Assembly (NCBI GenBank): GCA_017425245.1
Contig: JAFOOX010000049.1
Coordinates: 1 to 64,000 of the forward strand
DNA: 64,000 nucleotides
Direction: 5' to 3'
DNA from: Gammaproteobacteria bacterium
Lineage (GTDB): Bacteria; Pseudomonadota; Gammaproteobacteria; Enterobacterales; Neiellaceae
The position numbers and the translations under genes were made by a program. Below, in pieces: positions 17,752-25,690 of this stretch. Within the stretch, counting starts at the first letter, position 1. Each line of letters begins with the position of its first letter. Below the pieces are notes generated by a model. It was not told the origin of the DNA. It searched no databases and saw only the letters and a program-made list of their open reading frames with translations.

Positions 17752-17759
17752 CATAGCCC

Positions 17760-18293
17760 TCAGCTTTTCGGCCGAAACGCCTTGATCACCGTTTCGTTAG
17801 TTTCCAACCGGGGGCCGTCCATCAGGTCGATGCAGTAGGGGATGGCGGGGAACACGGCGTCCAGGCACTGGCGGATTGCCTTGGGTTTGCCCGGCAGGTT
17901 GAGGATCAGCGCCGGGCCGCGCAAGCCGGCGGTCTGGCGCGAGAGGATGGCGGTGGGCACATATTTGAGCGACTCGGCGCGCATCAGTTCACCAAAGCCG
18001 GGCATCAGGCGGTCGCACACCGCCTCTGTAGCCTCGGGGGTCACATCGCGTTTGGCCGGGCCGGTGCCGCCGGTGGTGACCACCAGACAACAGCCACGTT
18101 CATCAACCAGTTCACACAGAGCGGCTTCGATCAGCGGCTGCTCGTCGGCCACCAGCCGGTAGTACGCCTGCCACGGCGAGCTGAGGTACTCGCCCAGCAC
18201 CCGTTCGATCTCCTTGCCGGAGATATCTTCATAGATGCCGGCGCTGGCTCGGTCGCTGACGGTGACGATGCCGATACGCGTGATGGTGGTCAT
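17760..18293 (-). CDS. mog: molybdopterin adenylyltransferase
   Basis: MogA-type protein of 177 residues (E. coli Mog has 195). It adenylates molybdopterin before molybdenum insertion in molybdenum cofactor synthesis. Conserved blocks are IGIVTVSDRASAGIYEDISG, LVVTTGGTGPAKRDVTPEAT, MPGFGELMR and the end ILNLPGKPKAIRQCL. The internal segment between GKP and IPYCIDLMDGP is shorter than in E. coli. ATG 18293 is used because the sequence from TTITRIGIVTVSDRAS aligns with family starts. No other moa gene is adjacent. Its stop lies next to repeat R4. Confidence 0.93.
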   Translation of the reverse strand: MTTITRIGIVTVSDRASAGIYEDISGKEIERVLGEYLSSPWQAYYRLVADEQPLIEAALCELVDERGCCLVVTTGGTGPAKRDVTPEATEAVCDRLMPGFGELMRAESLKYVPTAILSRQTAGLRGPALILNLPGKPKAIRQCLDAVFPAIPYCIDLMDGPRLETNETVIKAFRPKS

Positions 18294-18471
18294 GGGCGGG
18301 TTCCGTGGCCGGTCTGGGGCGGCCAGCATAGCGGTTCAATCCTGTTGCCAACAACGGCGACCGGGTGCGAGAACCCTCGCAGTGCTAGCATGGCGGGCCA
18401 GTATGTTGGCCCTGTTGCAGTGCAGGGGGCAATGAGTGTTTCGGATCGTTTCGATGGATGAGGAGGCACAG

Positions 18472-21400
18472 ATGCCGGTTGCGGACAGTGGTGGCAAAAC
18501 AGGGCGGCTGGCAGGCCGTGGCTGGCTGGTGGCGATTCTGCTGTGGCTTGCAACCAGCGTGGTCCAAGCCGGCGACGTGGAGCAGAATACCCGTTCTCTC
18601 ATCGATGCTAAGAAGCAGGAGCTGCAGGCCAGCAGCCTCAGCGAGGAGCAGCGAAAACCGCTGCTGGCCCTGCTCGACAACGCTGTTAAATGGTTAGCCA
18701 GTGTCGACAGCTACAACGCCCAAAGCCGCAGCTTTCAGGAAGCGGTGCAGAAGGCACCGCAAGAGGCCGAGCAGCTACGGCTGACCCTGGAGCAGGAGCG
18801 ATTGCTGCCGGATGAACCGCTGCTGACCAAAGGCCAGCAACGTGATCTGGTCACCGTCGAGGCCGAATTGCGGGCTGAGCAGGCTCGCAGCAGCGCCCTC
18901 AGTGACCAGCTAACGGCGCTGCGCCAGCAGATCGATGGCGCCCCGGCACGGGTGGCTGCGGCCCAGGGGCGGCAGCGTGAACTGCGGCAGGCACTGAGTG
19001 GGCCAGATGCTGCGGTCAGTGATGGCGGCGGACTGGAGAGTCAGGTGCTGCAACTGGCCAGCAATGCCCGCCGCCAGGCTCAGCAGGCAGAATTGCGCAT
19101 GCTGGAGGCAGAGCTGGCCAGTGAAACAGGACGCGCCAGCCGCCGGGCGGCGGAGCGTAATCTGCTCGAATTCCAACTATCGACCTCGGCCGCCCGCAGC
19201 GCCAAACTGTTCCAGCTGCAGCAACTGCTGCAGAACAGCGCCGAGCAGCAGGCACTCAAGGCCGCCGCCGCGCTGCTTGAACGCATCACCCTTCAGGCAC
19301 CCGAGCTGGCCGACTATGCCCGTCGCAATGGCGAACTGGCAGAACTGTCGGCGGCGCTGGCTGCCGAAATTGGCGAAGCCAATGCCGAAGCCGAAGCAAC
19401 CCAGCAACATTTGGATGAGCTGGCCGCCGACACCCGGCTGGTGCAGCGACGGCTGGCCGCTGGTGGCCGGCGCGATGTGATCGGCCAGATGATGCTGGCC
19501 CAGCTCGACCGTCTGGCCAATATCGACGCGCTGGAGCGACAGATTCAGCAACGCAACGAGCTGATGGCTGACCATGGACTGCAGCGTATCGATGCCGATG
19601 AAGAGAGTCGCGATTTGCGTGATAGCGGCCTCTACCGGGTGCTGCACTGGCCCGATTACGGCACTTGGCCGTCACAACGCCAACGCCTGGCCGACCAGCT
19701 GGTAGATCAGCGTCAGCAACTGTTGGACAAGGTCAACAGCCGCTTTGAAGAGCTGGGGCTGCGGCTGGTGGAAACCAATGCCCGCGCCCGAGAATTGATC
19801 GATCAAACAGTGGCGCTGGAGCAGTTCCTGATTGGCCAGCTGATGTGGGTGCATGATTACAGCTTCCTCAATCTGGGTGGACTCATCTCCCAGCTGCTGG
19901 TGCTGCTTAACCCAAGCCACTGGCTACAGCTGCCCGCCGCCTTGTGGCATGGCCAGACCCGCTCACCGCTACTGGTCGCAGCCCTGCTGCTGTGGTTGTT
20001 GCTACTGGGGGGGCAGCGACGGTTACGGCAGATGGCCGAGCAGCTGCACCGTACACCGCTGCCGATTAGCGAAGAGAGAGTCAGCCACAGTTTGCGCAGC
20101 CTCGGCCTGAGCGCCCTGCGGGCGCTACCGATCCCGGCCGGCCTGACCTTGCTCAGCGGATTGCTCAGTGCTGCGCCAGAGCAGAGTGACTTTCTCCATG
20201 GCATGCAGCGCGGGCTTGGTTACACCTCGCAGGTGCTTTTTTGCATGATGCTGCTGGATCAGCTGACCCGCCCGCGTGGCTTTGCCCGCCGCTTTCTCAA
20301 ATGGCCAGCGCGGCCACTGGAGCTATTTCAGGCAGAGTGGCGCTGGTTCATGCCCGTGGCCGCCGTCAGCATTTTTGTCTCGGTGTTTGCCGTCAGAACT
20401 GACTTTGGCAGCCGTGGCGGACCGCTGGCGGTGGTCGGCATCTTTACCTTCGCGCTGGCGATGCTGGTGATTGGCTGGCGGCTGCAGCAACGGGTACTGC
20501 ATGAAGCTGACGTCAGCGTACGCTTGGCCCTGAAGGCCGGGCTGGCGATAACCGGCGGGCTGCTGCTGCTGCCGCTGTTCGGTGCCACCCTGGCGCTGAA
20601 GATGTTCACGGTGGCGCTGATGCACAGCATCGCCCTGATCATGCTGGTCAAGATGGTGGCCGATCTGGTCAAACGCTGGTTGCTCAACTTGCGCTTTCGG
20701 GTGGCCCAACGCGTGCGCGAGCAACAGCGACTGCGTGAACAGCAGGGCGAAGAGGGAGCTCTGGATGCCGGCCCCGAACCAGACACGACCGAGTCGCTAT
20801 CAATCGGCCATGAAAAGCTGCTGATGCTGTGTCGTACCACCGCGTACGTGGCCGGGTTGTGGCTGATCTGGGCGCCCAGCCTGCCCGCGCTCAACCTGTT
20901 TGACTCGGTGGTGTTGTGGACGGTGACCGACAGCGGCGGCGCTGGCGTCCGGGCCATCAGCCTGTTTGACCTGCTGTTGGCGCTGCTCACGGTGGTGGTC
21001 ACCTACATGGCCACCCGTTACCTGCCGTCGCTGGTTCAGGTGATCGTGCTGGAGCGGATGAGCATCTCCAATGGCGTGCGCTATGCCACCACCATGCTGC
21101 TGCAATATGCGGTGATTGCCGTTGGCGCCAGCCATTTTTTCACCACTCTGGGCTGGGAGTGGTCGCAACTGCAATGGCTGGTGGCCGCGCTCGGTGTCGG
21201 CATCGGTTTTGGCCTGCAGGAGATTGTCGCCAACTTTATCAGTGGCCTGATCCTGCTGTTTGAACGGCCGATCAGCGTCGGCGATCTGGTCACCGTCGAT
21301 GGCAATGATGGCGTGGTCAAGCGCATCAACATCCGCGCCACGGTGATCGAAACCTTCGATCGCAAGGAGCTGTTCGTTCCCAACAAAGATCTGATCACCA

Positions 21401-21768
21401 AGCAGGTGATCAACTGGACCCACACCGACTCGGTGGTGCGGGTGATGATCGAGGTGGGGGTGGCCTATGGCAGCGATGTGCGCAAGGCGATGGCGCTGGT
21501 AGAGGCGGTGGCGCGCAACCATGCCAATGTGCTAGCCGATCCGGAGCCGGTGGTCAGCTTCGACAGCTTTGGCGACAACGCCCTGCTGTTAACCCTGCGC
21601 TGCTATGTGGCCGAAGAACGGCTGCGGGTAGCCACCGAACTGCGACTGGCGATCAACGAACAGCTCACCAGCGCAGGCATCGACATCGCCTTCCCGCAGC
21701 GCGATCTGCATGTCGATTTCAAGGGACCGCTGCAGCTGTCACGATCGCCGAACAAGGGCCGAGGCTAA
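18472..21768 (+). CDS. MscK/MscM-type mechanosensitive channel
   Basis: A large inner-membrane protein of 1098 residues, the size of E. coli MscK and MscM (YjeP). A signal peptide (RGWLVAILLWLATSVVQAG) leads a periplasmic, alanine/glutamine-rich coiled-coil domain of about 450 residues. A set of transmembrane helices follows, then the C-terminal MscS core. The pore and beta domain read GVGIGFGLQEIVANFISGLI, then LFERPISVGDLVTVDG, and the cytoplasmic vestibule includes RKELFVPNKDLITKQVINW. It should open under membrane tension to release solutes on osmotic downshock, a natural partner to ectoine accumulation elsewhere in the window. AGGAGG lies five bases before ATG 18472. It converges on the next gene with only three bases between stops. 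Confidence 0.9.
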   Translation: MPVADSGGKTGRLAGRGWLVAILLWLATSVVQAGDVEQNTRSLIDAKKQELQASSLSEEQRKPLLALLDNAVKWLASVDSYNAQSRSFQEAVQKAPQEAEQLRLTLEQERLLPDEPLLTKGQQRDLVTVEAELRAEQARSSALSDQLTALRQQIDGAPARVAAAQGRQRELRQALSGPDAAVSDGGGLESQVLQLASNARRQAQQAELRMLEAELASETGRASRRAAERNLLEFQLSTSAARSAKLFQLQQLLQNSAEQQALKAAAALLERITLQAPELADYARRNGELAELSAALAAEIGEANAEAEATQQHLDELAADTRLVQRRLAAGGRRDVIGQMMLAQLDRLANIDALERQIQQRNELMADHGLQRIDADEESRDLRDSGLYRVLHWPDYGTWPSQRQRLADQLVDQRQQLLDKVNSRFEELGLRLVETNARARELIDQTVALEQFLIGQLMWVHDYSFLNLGGLISQLLVLLNPSHWLQLPAALWHGQTRSPLLVAALLLWLLLLGGQRRLRQMAEQLHRTPLPISEERVSHSLRSLGLSALRALPIPAGLTLLSGLLSAAPEQSDFLHGMQRGLGYTSQVLFCMMLLDQLTRPRGFARRFLKWPARPLELFQAEWRWFMPVAAVSIFVSVFAVRTDFGSRGGPLAVVGIFTFALAMLVIGWRLQQRVLHEADVSVRLALKAGLAITGGLLLLPLFGATLALKMFTVALMHSIALIMLVKMVADLVKRWLLNLRFRVAQRVREQQRLREQQGEEGALDAGPEPDTTESLSIGHEKLLMLCRTTAYVAGLWLIWAPSLPALNLFDSVVLWTVTDSGGAGVRAISLFDLLLALLTVVVTYMATRYLPSLVQVIVLERMSISNGVRYATTMLLQYAVIAVGASHFFTTLGWEWSQLQWLVAALGVGIGFGLQEIVANFISGLILLFERPISVGDLVTVDGNDGVVKRINIRATVIETFDRKELFVPNKDLITKQVINWTHTDSVVRVMIEVGVAYGSDVRKAMALVEAVARNHANVLADPEPVVSFDSFGDNALLLTLRCYVAEERLRVATELRLAINEQLTSAGIDIAFPQRDLHVDFKGPLQLSRSPNKGRG

Positions 21769-21771
21769 GGG

Positions 21772-22713
21772 TCAGTTACTGGCGTGGCTGGACCGCTCGC
21801 GGCTCAGCCAGCGTTGGTAGCGCTCGGTGCTGAACCACAGCGCTGTTTCGCTCAGCGGCAGGGTGGTTGGGGCCAGCGGGTTAGTCAGCGGCAAGGCTCG
21901 CCGCTGGCTGATATTGGCCTGCTGCAGCGCCTGACGATGGGGCGGAAAACCGAACAGCAGATCATCAAAGCGCCCATCAGCCAGCAGCCGTCGCAACCCG
22001 ACTTCAATGCGATTGGCCAGCAGATCATTGTTCTTGCCAACAAAAAAATACATGGCAGTGGGATAGGCGAGCAGCAATTTGTCTTCCACCACCAGCGAGG
22101 GCCGGCGATGAAACGCCTGCTCCTGCCACGCCTCTAGCACGCCACGGGCGAAGTAATCGCAAAAGCCGTTATGGACGAAACGGTACATCGCCATCAGGTC
22201 GCCCTCGGCCTGCACCGCCAGACCGTTGGCCTGCAGAATGGGCAGATCTGGCCAGTCGTGGCCCTGTACGCCGCGAAAACGGGCCAGCTGGTCAAGGCGG
22301 GTAACACCGCCAAAATCCGGCGCCTGATGATGACGGACCACCAGCACCCGATAACCAATGAGGCCGGCGGTCAAGGGGATGCGGATCGGCCGCGCCTCGG
22401 CTTCACGCTCGACGGAGGTCATGGTCCACATCACATTGATGTTGCCGCGCGCCACCAGCTTGAGTACCCGCCCCTGATGGGCCGGGGCATAGACGGGGCG
22501 CAGCTGCCAGGGGCCGAACTGGTCTTCGCTGGCGACCAGCGCCTGGCGCAGCAGCTCAAGATAGTAGGTGCTATGCAGTTCACTGCGATCAGCGGGAATG
22601 TAGCGAATGATGGTGGTGGGTGGCGGCACCGCCTGGGTAATGCTCGCCCACAGCAGCAGCATGGCACCAAGCCAGCTGCTGCCGGGGCCGCCCCAGCGAT
22701 GGCGGCTCAGCAC
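21772..22713 (-). CDS. periplasmic binding-protein-like protein
   Basis: A protein of about 313 residues with a signal peptide (WLGAMLLLWASITQA) and the fold outline of extracellular solute-binding family 3 proteins. Its features are an early YYLELLRQALVASEDQFGPW, a central YRVLVVRHH, VQGHDWPDLPILQANG, and a hinge-like YPTAMYFFVGKNN. No permease or ATPase lies nearby, so import is unlikely. A sensing or regulatory role is possible. I use GTG 22713, which begins four bases after the stop of the tubulin-like gene; the longer ATG at 22773 would overlap that gene by 56 bases. The pair should be one transcript. Confidence 0.65.
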   Translation of the reverse strand: MLSRHRWGGPGSSWLGAMLLLWASITQAVPPPTTIIRYIPADRSELHSTYYLELLRQALVASEDQFGPWQLRPVYAPAHQGRVLKLVARGNINVMWTMTSVEREAEARPIRIPLTAGLIGYRVLVVRHHQAPDFGGVTRLDQLARFRGVQGHDWPDLPILQANGLAVQAEGDLMAMYRFVHNGFCDYFARGVLEAWQEQAFHRRPSLVVEDKLLLAYPTAMYFFVGKNNDLLANRIEVGLRRLLADGRFDDLLFGFPPHRQALQQANISQRRALPLTNPLAPTTLPLSETALWFSTERYQRWLSRERSSHASN

Positions 22714-22717
22714 GGGC

Positions 22718-24985
22718 TCAGTGGTTGAGGCTGAGGATGCGCACACGGCTGATGCGGTGGCGATAGATTTCACGCAGGTAGCGCACCGCCTTCTTGATGT
22801 TGTCTGACGACAGACGGATGTCGTTGATCGAGATGAAGCGCTCCTTGTCGCGGATCAGCTCTCGATATTTCTTTTCGTACATCGGTTTGATGGCAAACCA
22901 GTTGGTATCAAGGATCTTGGCCGGGTTCTCGAAGGTGTTGACCAGCTCGTCGATGCGCGCCTCGTCATACTCGTCACAGGTGATTAGGTCGAGGATCGCC
23001 TTGTCGAGTTTGTCGTCGAAGCGGTACTCGTCGCGGGCAAAGCAGCGCTTGATGTAGGCCACGATCAGGGTCAGGAAGTCATCGGACAGACAGGGGCTCT
23101 TGGCCACCAGGGTAGTCAGCGACAGGTTGGCCGAGGCCCCAATCACCAGCGCGTAGCGCTTTAAGGTGGTGTTGGGGAACAGGTTATTCAGGTGGTTCTT
23201 GAGGCGGTTGAGATCCACATAGCTGAGCTTGTAGTCCTTGGGCAGCGACACAATCGACACCACTGACGAGCAGTTCTTGAAGAAGTGCAGTTCGCGCAGC
23301 GGCGTGGCATCGAAGTTGTGGTCGCGATAGAGACGCAGCGCCTCACGGTAGCGGTGACTCTCTACCGGCAGCAAGCTGATCCCTTCAATCGCACGGGTCT
23401 GGCGATTGAAGTGGGGTAACTCGATGGAGCGCAGGAACAGATCGTCGATATCAATGGCACCGCCGTTGGCGCCATTCGCACCATTGGTTGCGCGTAGCCG
23501 GTCGCTGCTGCTGGCATCGGGGATCACGCTTTCGGCATAGGCGATAGCCACCGGCCCGGCCAAGCTCATAAACAAATCGTTGGCATCGAGACGGATAGTT
23601 TCGCCGATGTCGATGCCGGCGCGGCGGAAATACTGCTCGTCGTAGTCGGTGGTCACCGCCTGGGCGGTGAGGATGTTAAAGATCTGCTGAGAGATGTACT
23701 GGTTGGCGTATTTCTCCATGGCATTGACGTCGATATCGCGGGCGTGGCCCTCATCGCTCTCTTCGGCATAGCGCATGATGTCGTTGGAGATCAGCATCAT
23801 GGCATTCCAGGGGCGGATGCGGGCGAGGACATTGGCCTCACTGTCACGGGCGTCATCGGTGTTGTAGCTGAAGTCCCATTCTTCCGACAGATACTTGCAC
23901 AGCAGGCGGCCGGCGTTGATGTGCAACGCCTCGGACAGCTCCACCTTGTTGTCGGTGATGTTGGGCAGGATGCAGATACCGCTGGTGAAGATCGGCTCGA
24001 ACACGAAGGAGTGGCGACGGTCGTCATCTTCCTCCGGCTTCACCTCAAAGGTCTTGCTCAGGTAGGCGTACTGCTGGGCCAGGCCGAACTCTGAGGCCAT
24101 GCCCGAGCCGGTACCGCCGCCAGCGCTGAAGATGTAGAAATAGAGCCGCGACTGGTTGGCCTTGATGCCGCAGGAATCGACCAGATAGGCGTGGACGTCA
24201 CGCCAGGTCGGGGCATTGAACTTCTCGGTCTCACGGTTGAGGATGATCTTGGCCAGATACTGGCCGAGGATCGGCGCGTTACCGGCACCGCCAGCATGCA
24301 CTTCCGACAGATCCATCACCTTCATCTTGCGGTAATCGCTCAGGAAGTTGTTGTTCTGCATATGGCCGGAGAAACGGATGCGGCCAGTGATGTCCTTGTC
24401 GAGGTCGCCGAGCATGACGATCGGCTCGATCAGAAATACCGGATGGATGCGGTTACCAGGCAGATGGAGCTGGCGGCGGATCCAGCGCACCGGGCCACTG
24501 TCACTCTCGGCCTTCTTGCGCTCCTGATCCTGCACCTCGTTGAGATAGAAGAGGCGGGCGTTGTAGACCAGGGTGGCCACTTCCAGTGCCACGTTGGAAC
24601 CGCAGCGACCAAGGCCGATCAGGCAGACCGAGGGGAAACAGCGGTCGTTGATCGGCACCGTGTCATCTTCGCCGCGCGACTGGTAGATCTCGCTGCGCAA
24701 GGTGTCGAGGCTCTCTAAAATCCGGTCGAGGTTTTTCTCGACGTAATAAAGGTGCTGTGGTCGCTCCTGCGGGTCGATGCTGGCGATGGCAGCCGGGCTG
24801 GTATCCACCACTTTCTTGGTTATCACCACGGCGCCGGGGCCATTGCTAACCCCATGGGCCAGCGGACTGCTGGTAACCGGCGTCGGATGGCTGGTGGCCG
24901 CAGGGGCCGGTTGCTGATGCGTCTCCTGGCGTGTACCCATGTCCTGCTCCGGTTTGCGTGCCATTGGTCGGGCCTGCTCGTCCAT
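22718..24985 (-). CDS. divergent tubulin/FtsZ-superfamily GTPase
   Basis: A 755-residue protein carrying the nucleotide-binding loops of tubulin/FtsZ proteins in order: GLGRCGSN (residues 124-131, T1), AGGAGN (231-236, T3), the signature SAGGGTGSG (287-295, T4), and IRLDANDLF (464-472) with D467 and D470 in the place of the T7 synergy loop. It is much longer than FtsZ: about 110 disordered residues precede the GTPase, and about 280 helical, charged residues follow it. GTP-dependent polymerisation is expected from the loops but not proven. It is not the cell-division FtsZ: it is too long, has no C-terminal ZipA/FtsA peptide, and is outside the division cluster. A 2010 comparative study by Makarova and Koonin, recalled from memory, described FtsZ-like families, one restricted to Proteobacteria. 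Membership is untested. Confidence 0.85.
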   Translation of the reverse strand: MDEQARPMARKPEQDMGTRQETHQQPAPAATSHPTPVTSSPLAHGVSNGPGAVVITKKVVDTSPAAIASIDPQERPQHLYYVEKNLDRILESLDTLRSEIYQSRGEDDTVPINDRCFPSVCLIGLGRCGSNVALEVATLVYNARLFYLNEVQDQERKKAESDSGPVRWIRRQLHLPGNRIHPVFLIEPIVMLGDLDKDITGRIRFSGHMQNNNFLSDYRKMKVMDLSEVHAGGAGNAPILGQYLAKIILNRETEKFNAPTWRDVHAYLVDSCGIKANQSRLYFYIFSAGGGTGSGMASEFGLAQQYAYLSKTFEVKPEEDDDRRHSFVFEPIFTSGICILPNITDNKVELSEALHINAGRLLCKYLSEEWDFSYNTDDARDSEANVLARIRPWNAMMLISNDIMRYAEESDEGHARDIDVNAMEKYANQYISQQIFNILTAQAVTTDYDEQYFRRAGIDIGETIRLDANDLFMSLAGPVAIAYAESVIPDASSSDRLRATNGANGANGGAIDIDDLFLRSIELPHFNRQTRAIEGISLLPVESHRYREALRLYRDHNFDATPLRELHFFKNCSSVVSIVSLPKDYKLSYVDLNRLKNHLNNLFPNTTLKRYALVIGASANLSLTTLVAKSPCLSDDFLTLIVAYIKRCFARDEYRFDDKLDKAILDLITCDEYDEARIDELVNTFENPAKILDTNWFAIKPMYEKKYRELIRDKERFISINDIRLSSDNIKKAVRYLREIYRHRISRVRILSLNH

Positions 24986-25094
24986 TGCTCAAAAGCCCCT
25001 TGAGGTTAGTGCAAAAACAGTCGGTGGACGGTGACCTGAGTGGCACTTTTTCCGGGATCAGGCTGATCGCCGTGACCAATATCATGGCGCAGGG

Positions 25095-25250
25095 TCATGC
25101 GGCTAACGATTCGACCAGTGGCGGCAGCCCATGGCGGGCCCGCGCCTGCTGGCTGCGCGCGTCGCCAGCGGCGAATTCACGGCAGGGTGAAGGCCGGTTG
25201 GCATAGCAGGCGCCGCAACTCAGGCACGGGTGTGGTGTTGATTCAGCCAT
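25095..25250 (-). pseudogene. internally deleted YkgJ-type cysteine-cluster protein
   Basis: A short frame of 51 residues that joins the N-terminal cluster motif CLSCGACYAN directly to RPSPCREFAAGDARSQQARARHGLPPL. In complete YkgJ-type (zinc/iron cluster) proteins these two blocks are separated by roughly 60 residues with further cysteines, the first motif ends in CC and the second contains ...C-N-x-AR. Here the middle is missing and two expected cysteines are Y and S. There is no clear ribosome binding site. I read it as an in-frame internal deletion remnant; an unusual small functional protein is possible. Nothing else is seen between 24986 and 25387. Confidence 0.5.
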
Positions 25251-25387
25251 GGCAAAAGACCCGGTTTCAGGTGGTTTGCAGGTACAGCGAATACCCCAAA
25301 GAGGGGAGGGCCGAAGCAGGCGCGTGGCGCCTGTGTCGGAGACAATTTTACGAATGGCGCGCGCGCCGGCAAGGGCCGGGCGGGGTG

Positions 25388-25690
25388 TCAATCGCTGGCG
25401 GTCAGCAGCGCTGCCAGCTGGGTCAACTGCCGGGCGACCCACTGCGGATCAATCGGGCCCCAGTCACTGATGCGGTAGCAGCCTTGGTTGTTACGCTGCC
25501 CCTCCTGCTGCTCAAACTGGCAGTCGATGCCAATGTCGCCCAGATCGGCAAGAGCGTCCTGAACCGTGCGTCGAGGCATGCCGCTGACATCACTGAGGGT
25601 GGTCAGATTGTGGTCGCCGCTGGCGATCAACCCGGCCAGATAAAGCTTGCGGCAGAATGCTCGCTGAGCTTTGCTCGGATGCGCCTTCAT
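25388..25690 (-). CDS. winged helix-turn-helix protein
   Basis: A small protein of 100 residues. After a basic start (MKAHPSKAQRAFCRKLYLAG), the segment NLTTLSDVSGMPRRTVQDALADL reads as a helix-turn-helix, with a wing (CQFEQQEGQRNNQGCYRISDWGPI) after it, typical of small DNA-binding regulators. Its ATG overlaps the stop of the Sel1 lipoprotein gene as ATGA, so it is translated from the same message. A role in regulating its own operon or the downstream tubulin-like gene is inference. Confidence 0.7.
   Translation of the reverse strand: MKAHPSKAQRAFCRKLYLAGLIASGDHNLTTLSDVSGMPRRTVQDALADLGDIGIDCQFEQQEGQRNNQGCYRISDWGPIDPQWVARQLTQLAALLTASD

Noticed and set aside
12693-17759. Integron with attC sites
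   Set aside because: No IntI integrase is visible, and the repeats are 350-500 bases in mixed orientation with no recognisable attC core. A distant integrase cannot be excluded.
22718-24985. Plasmid TubZ partition protein or the cell-division FtsZ
   Set aside because: The setting is chromosomal housekeeping DNA, there is no TubR or centromere-like array, and the length and flanks fit neither FtsZ nor TubZ.
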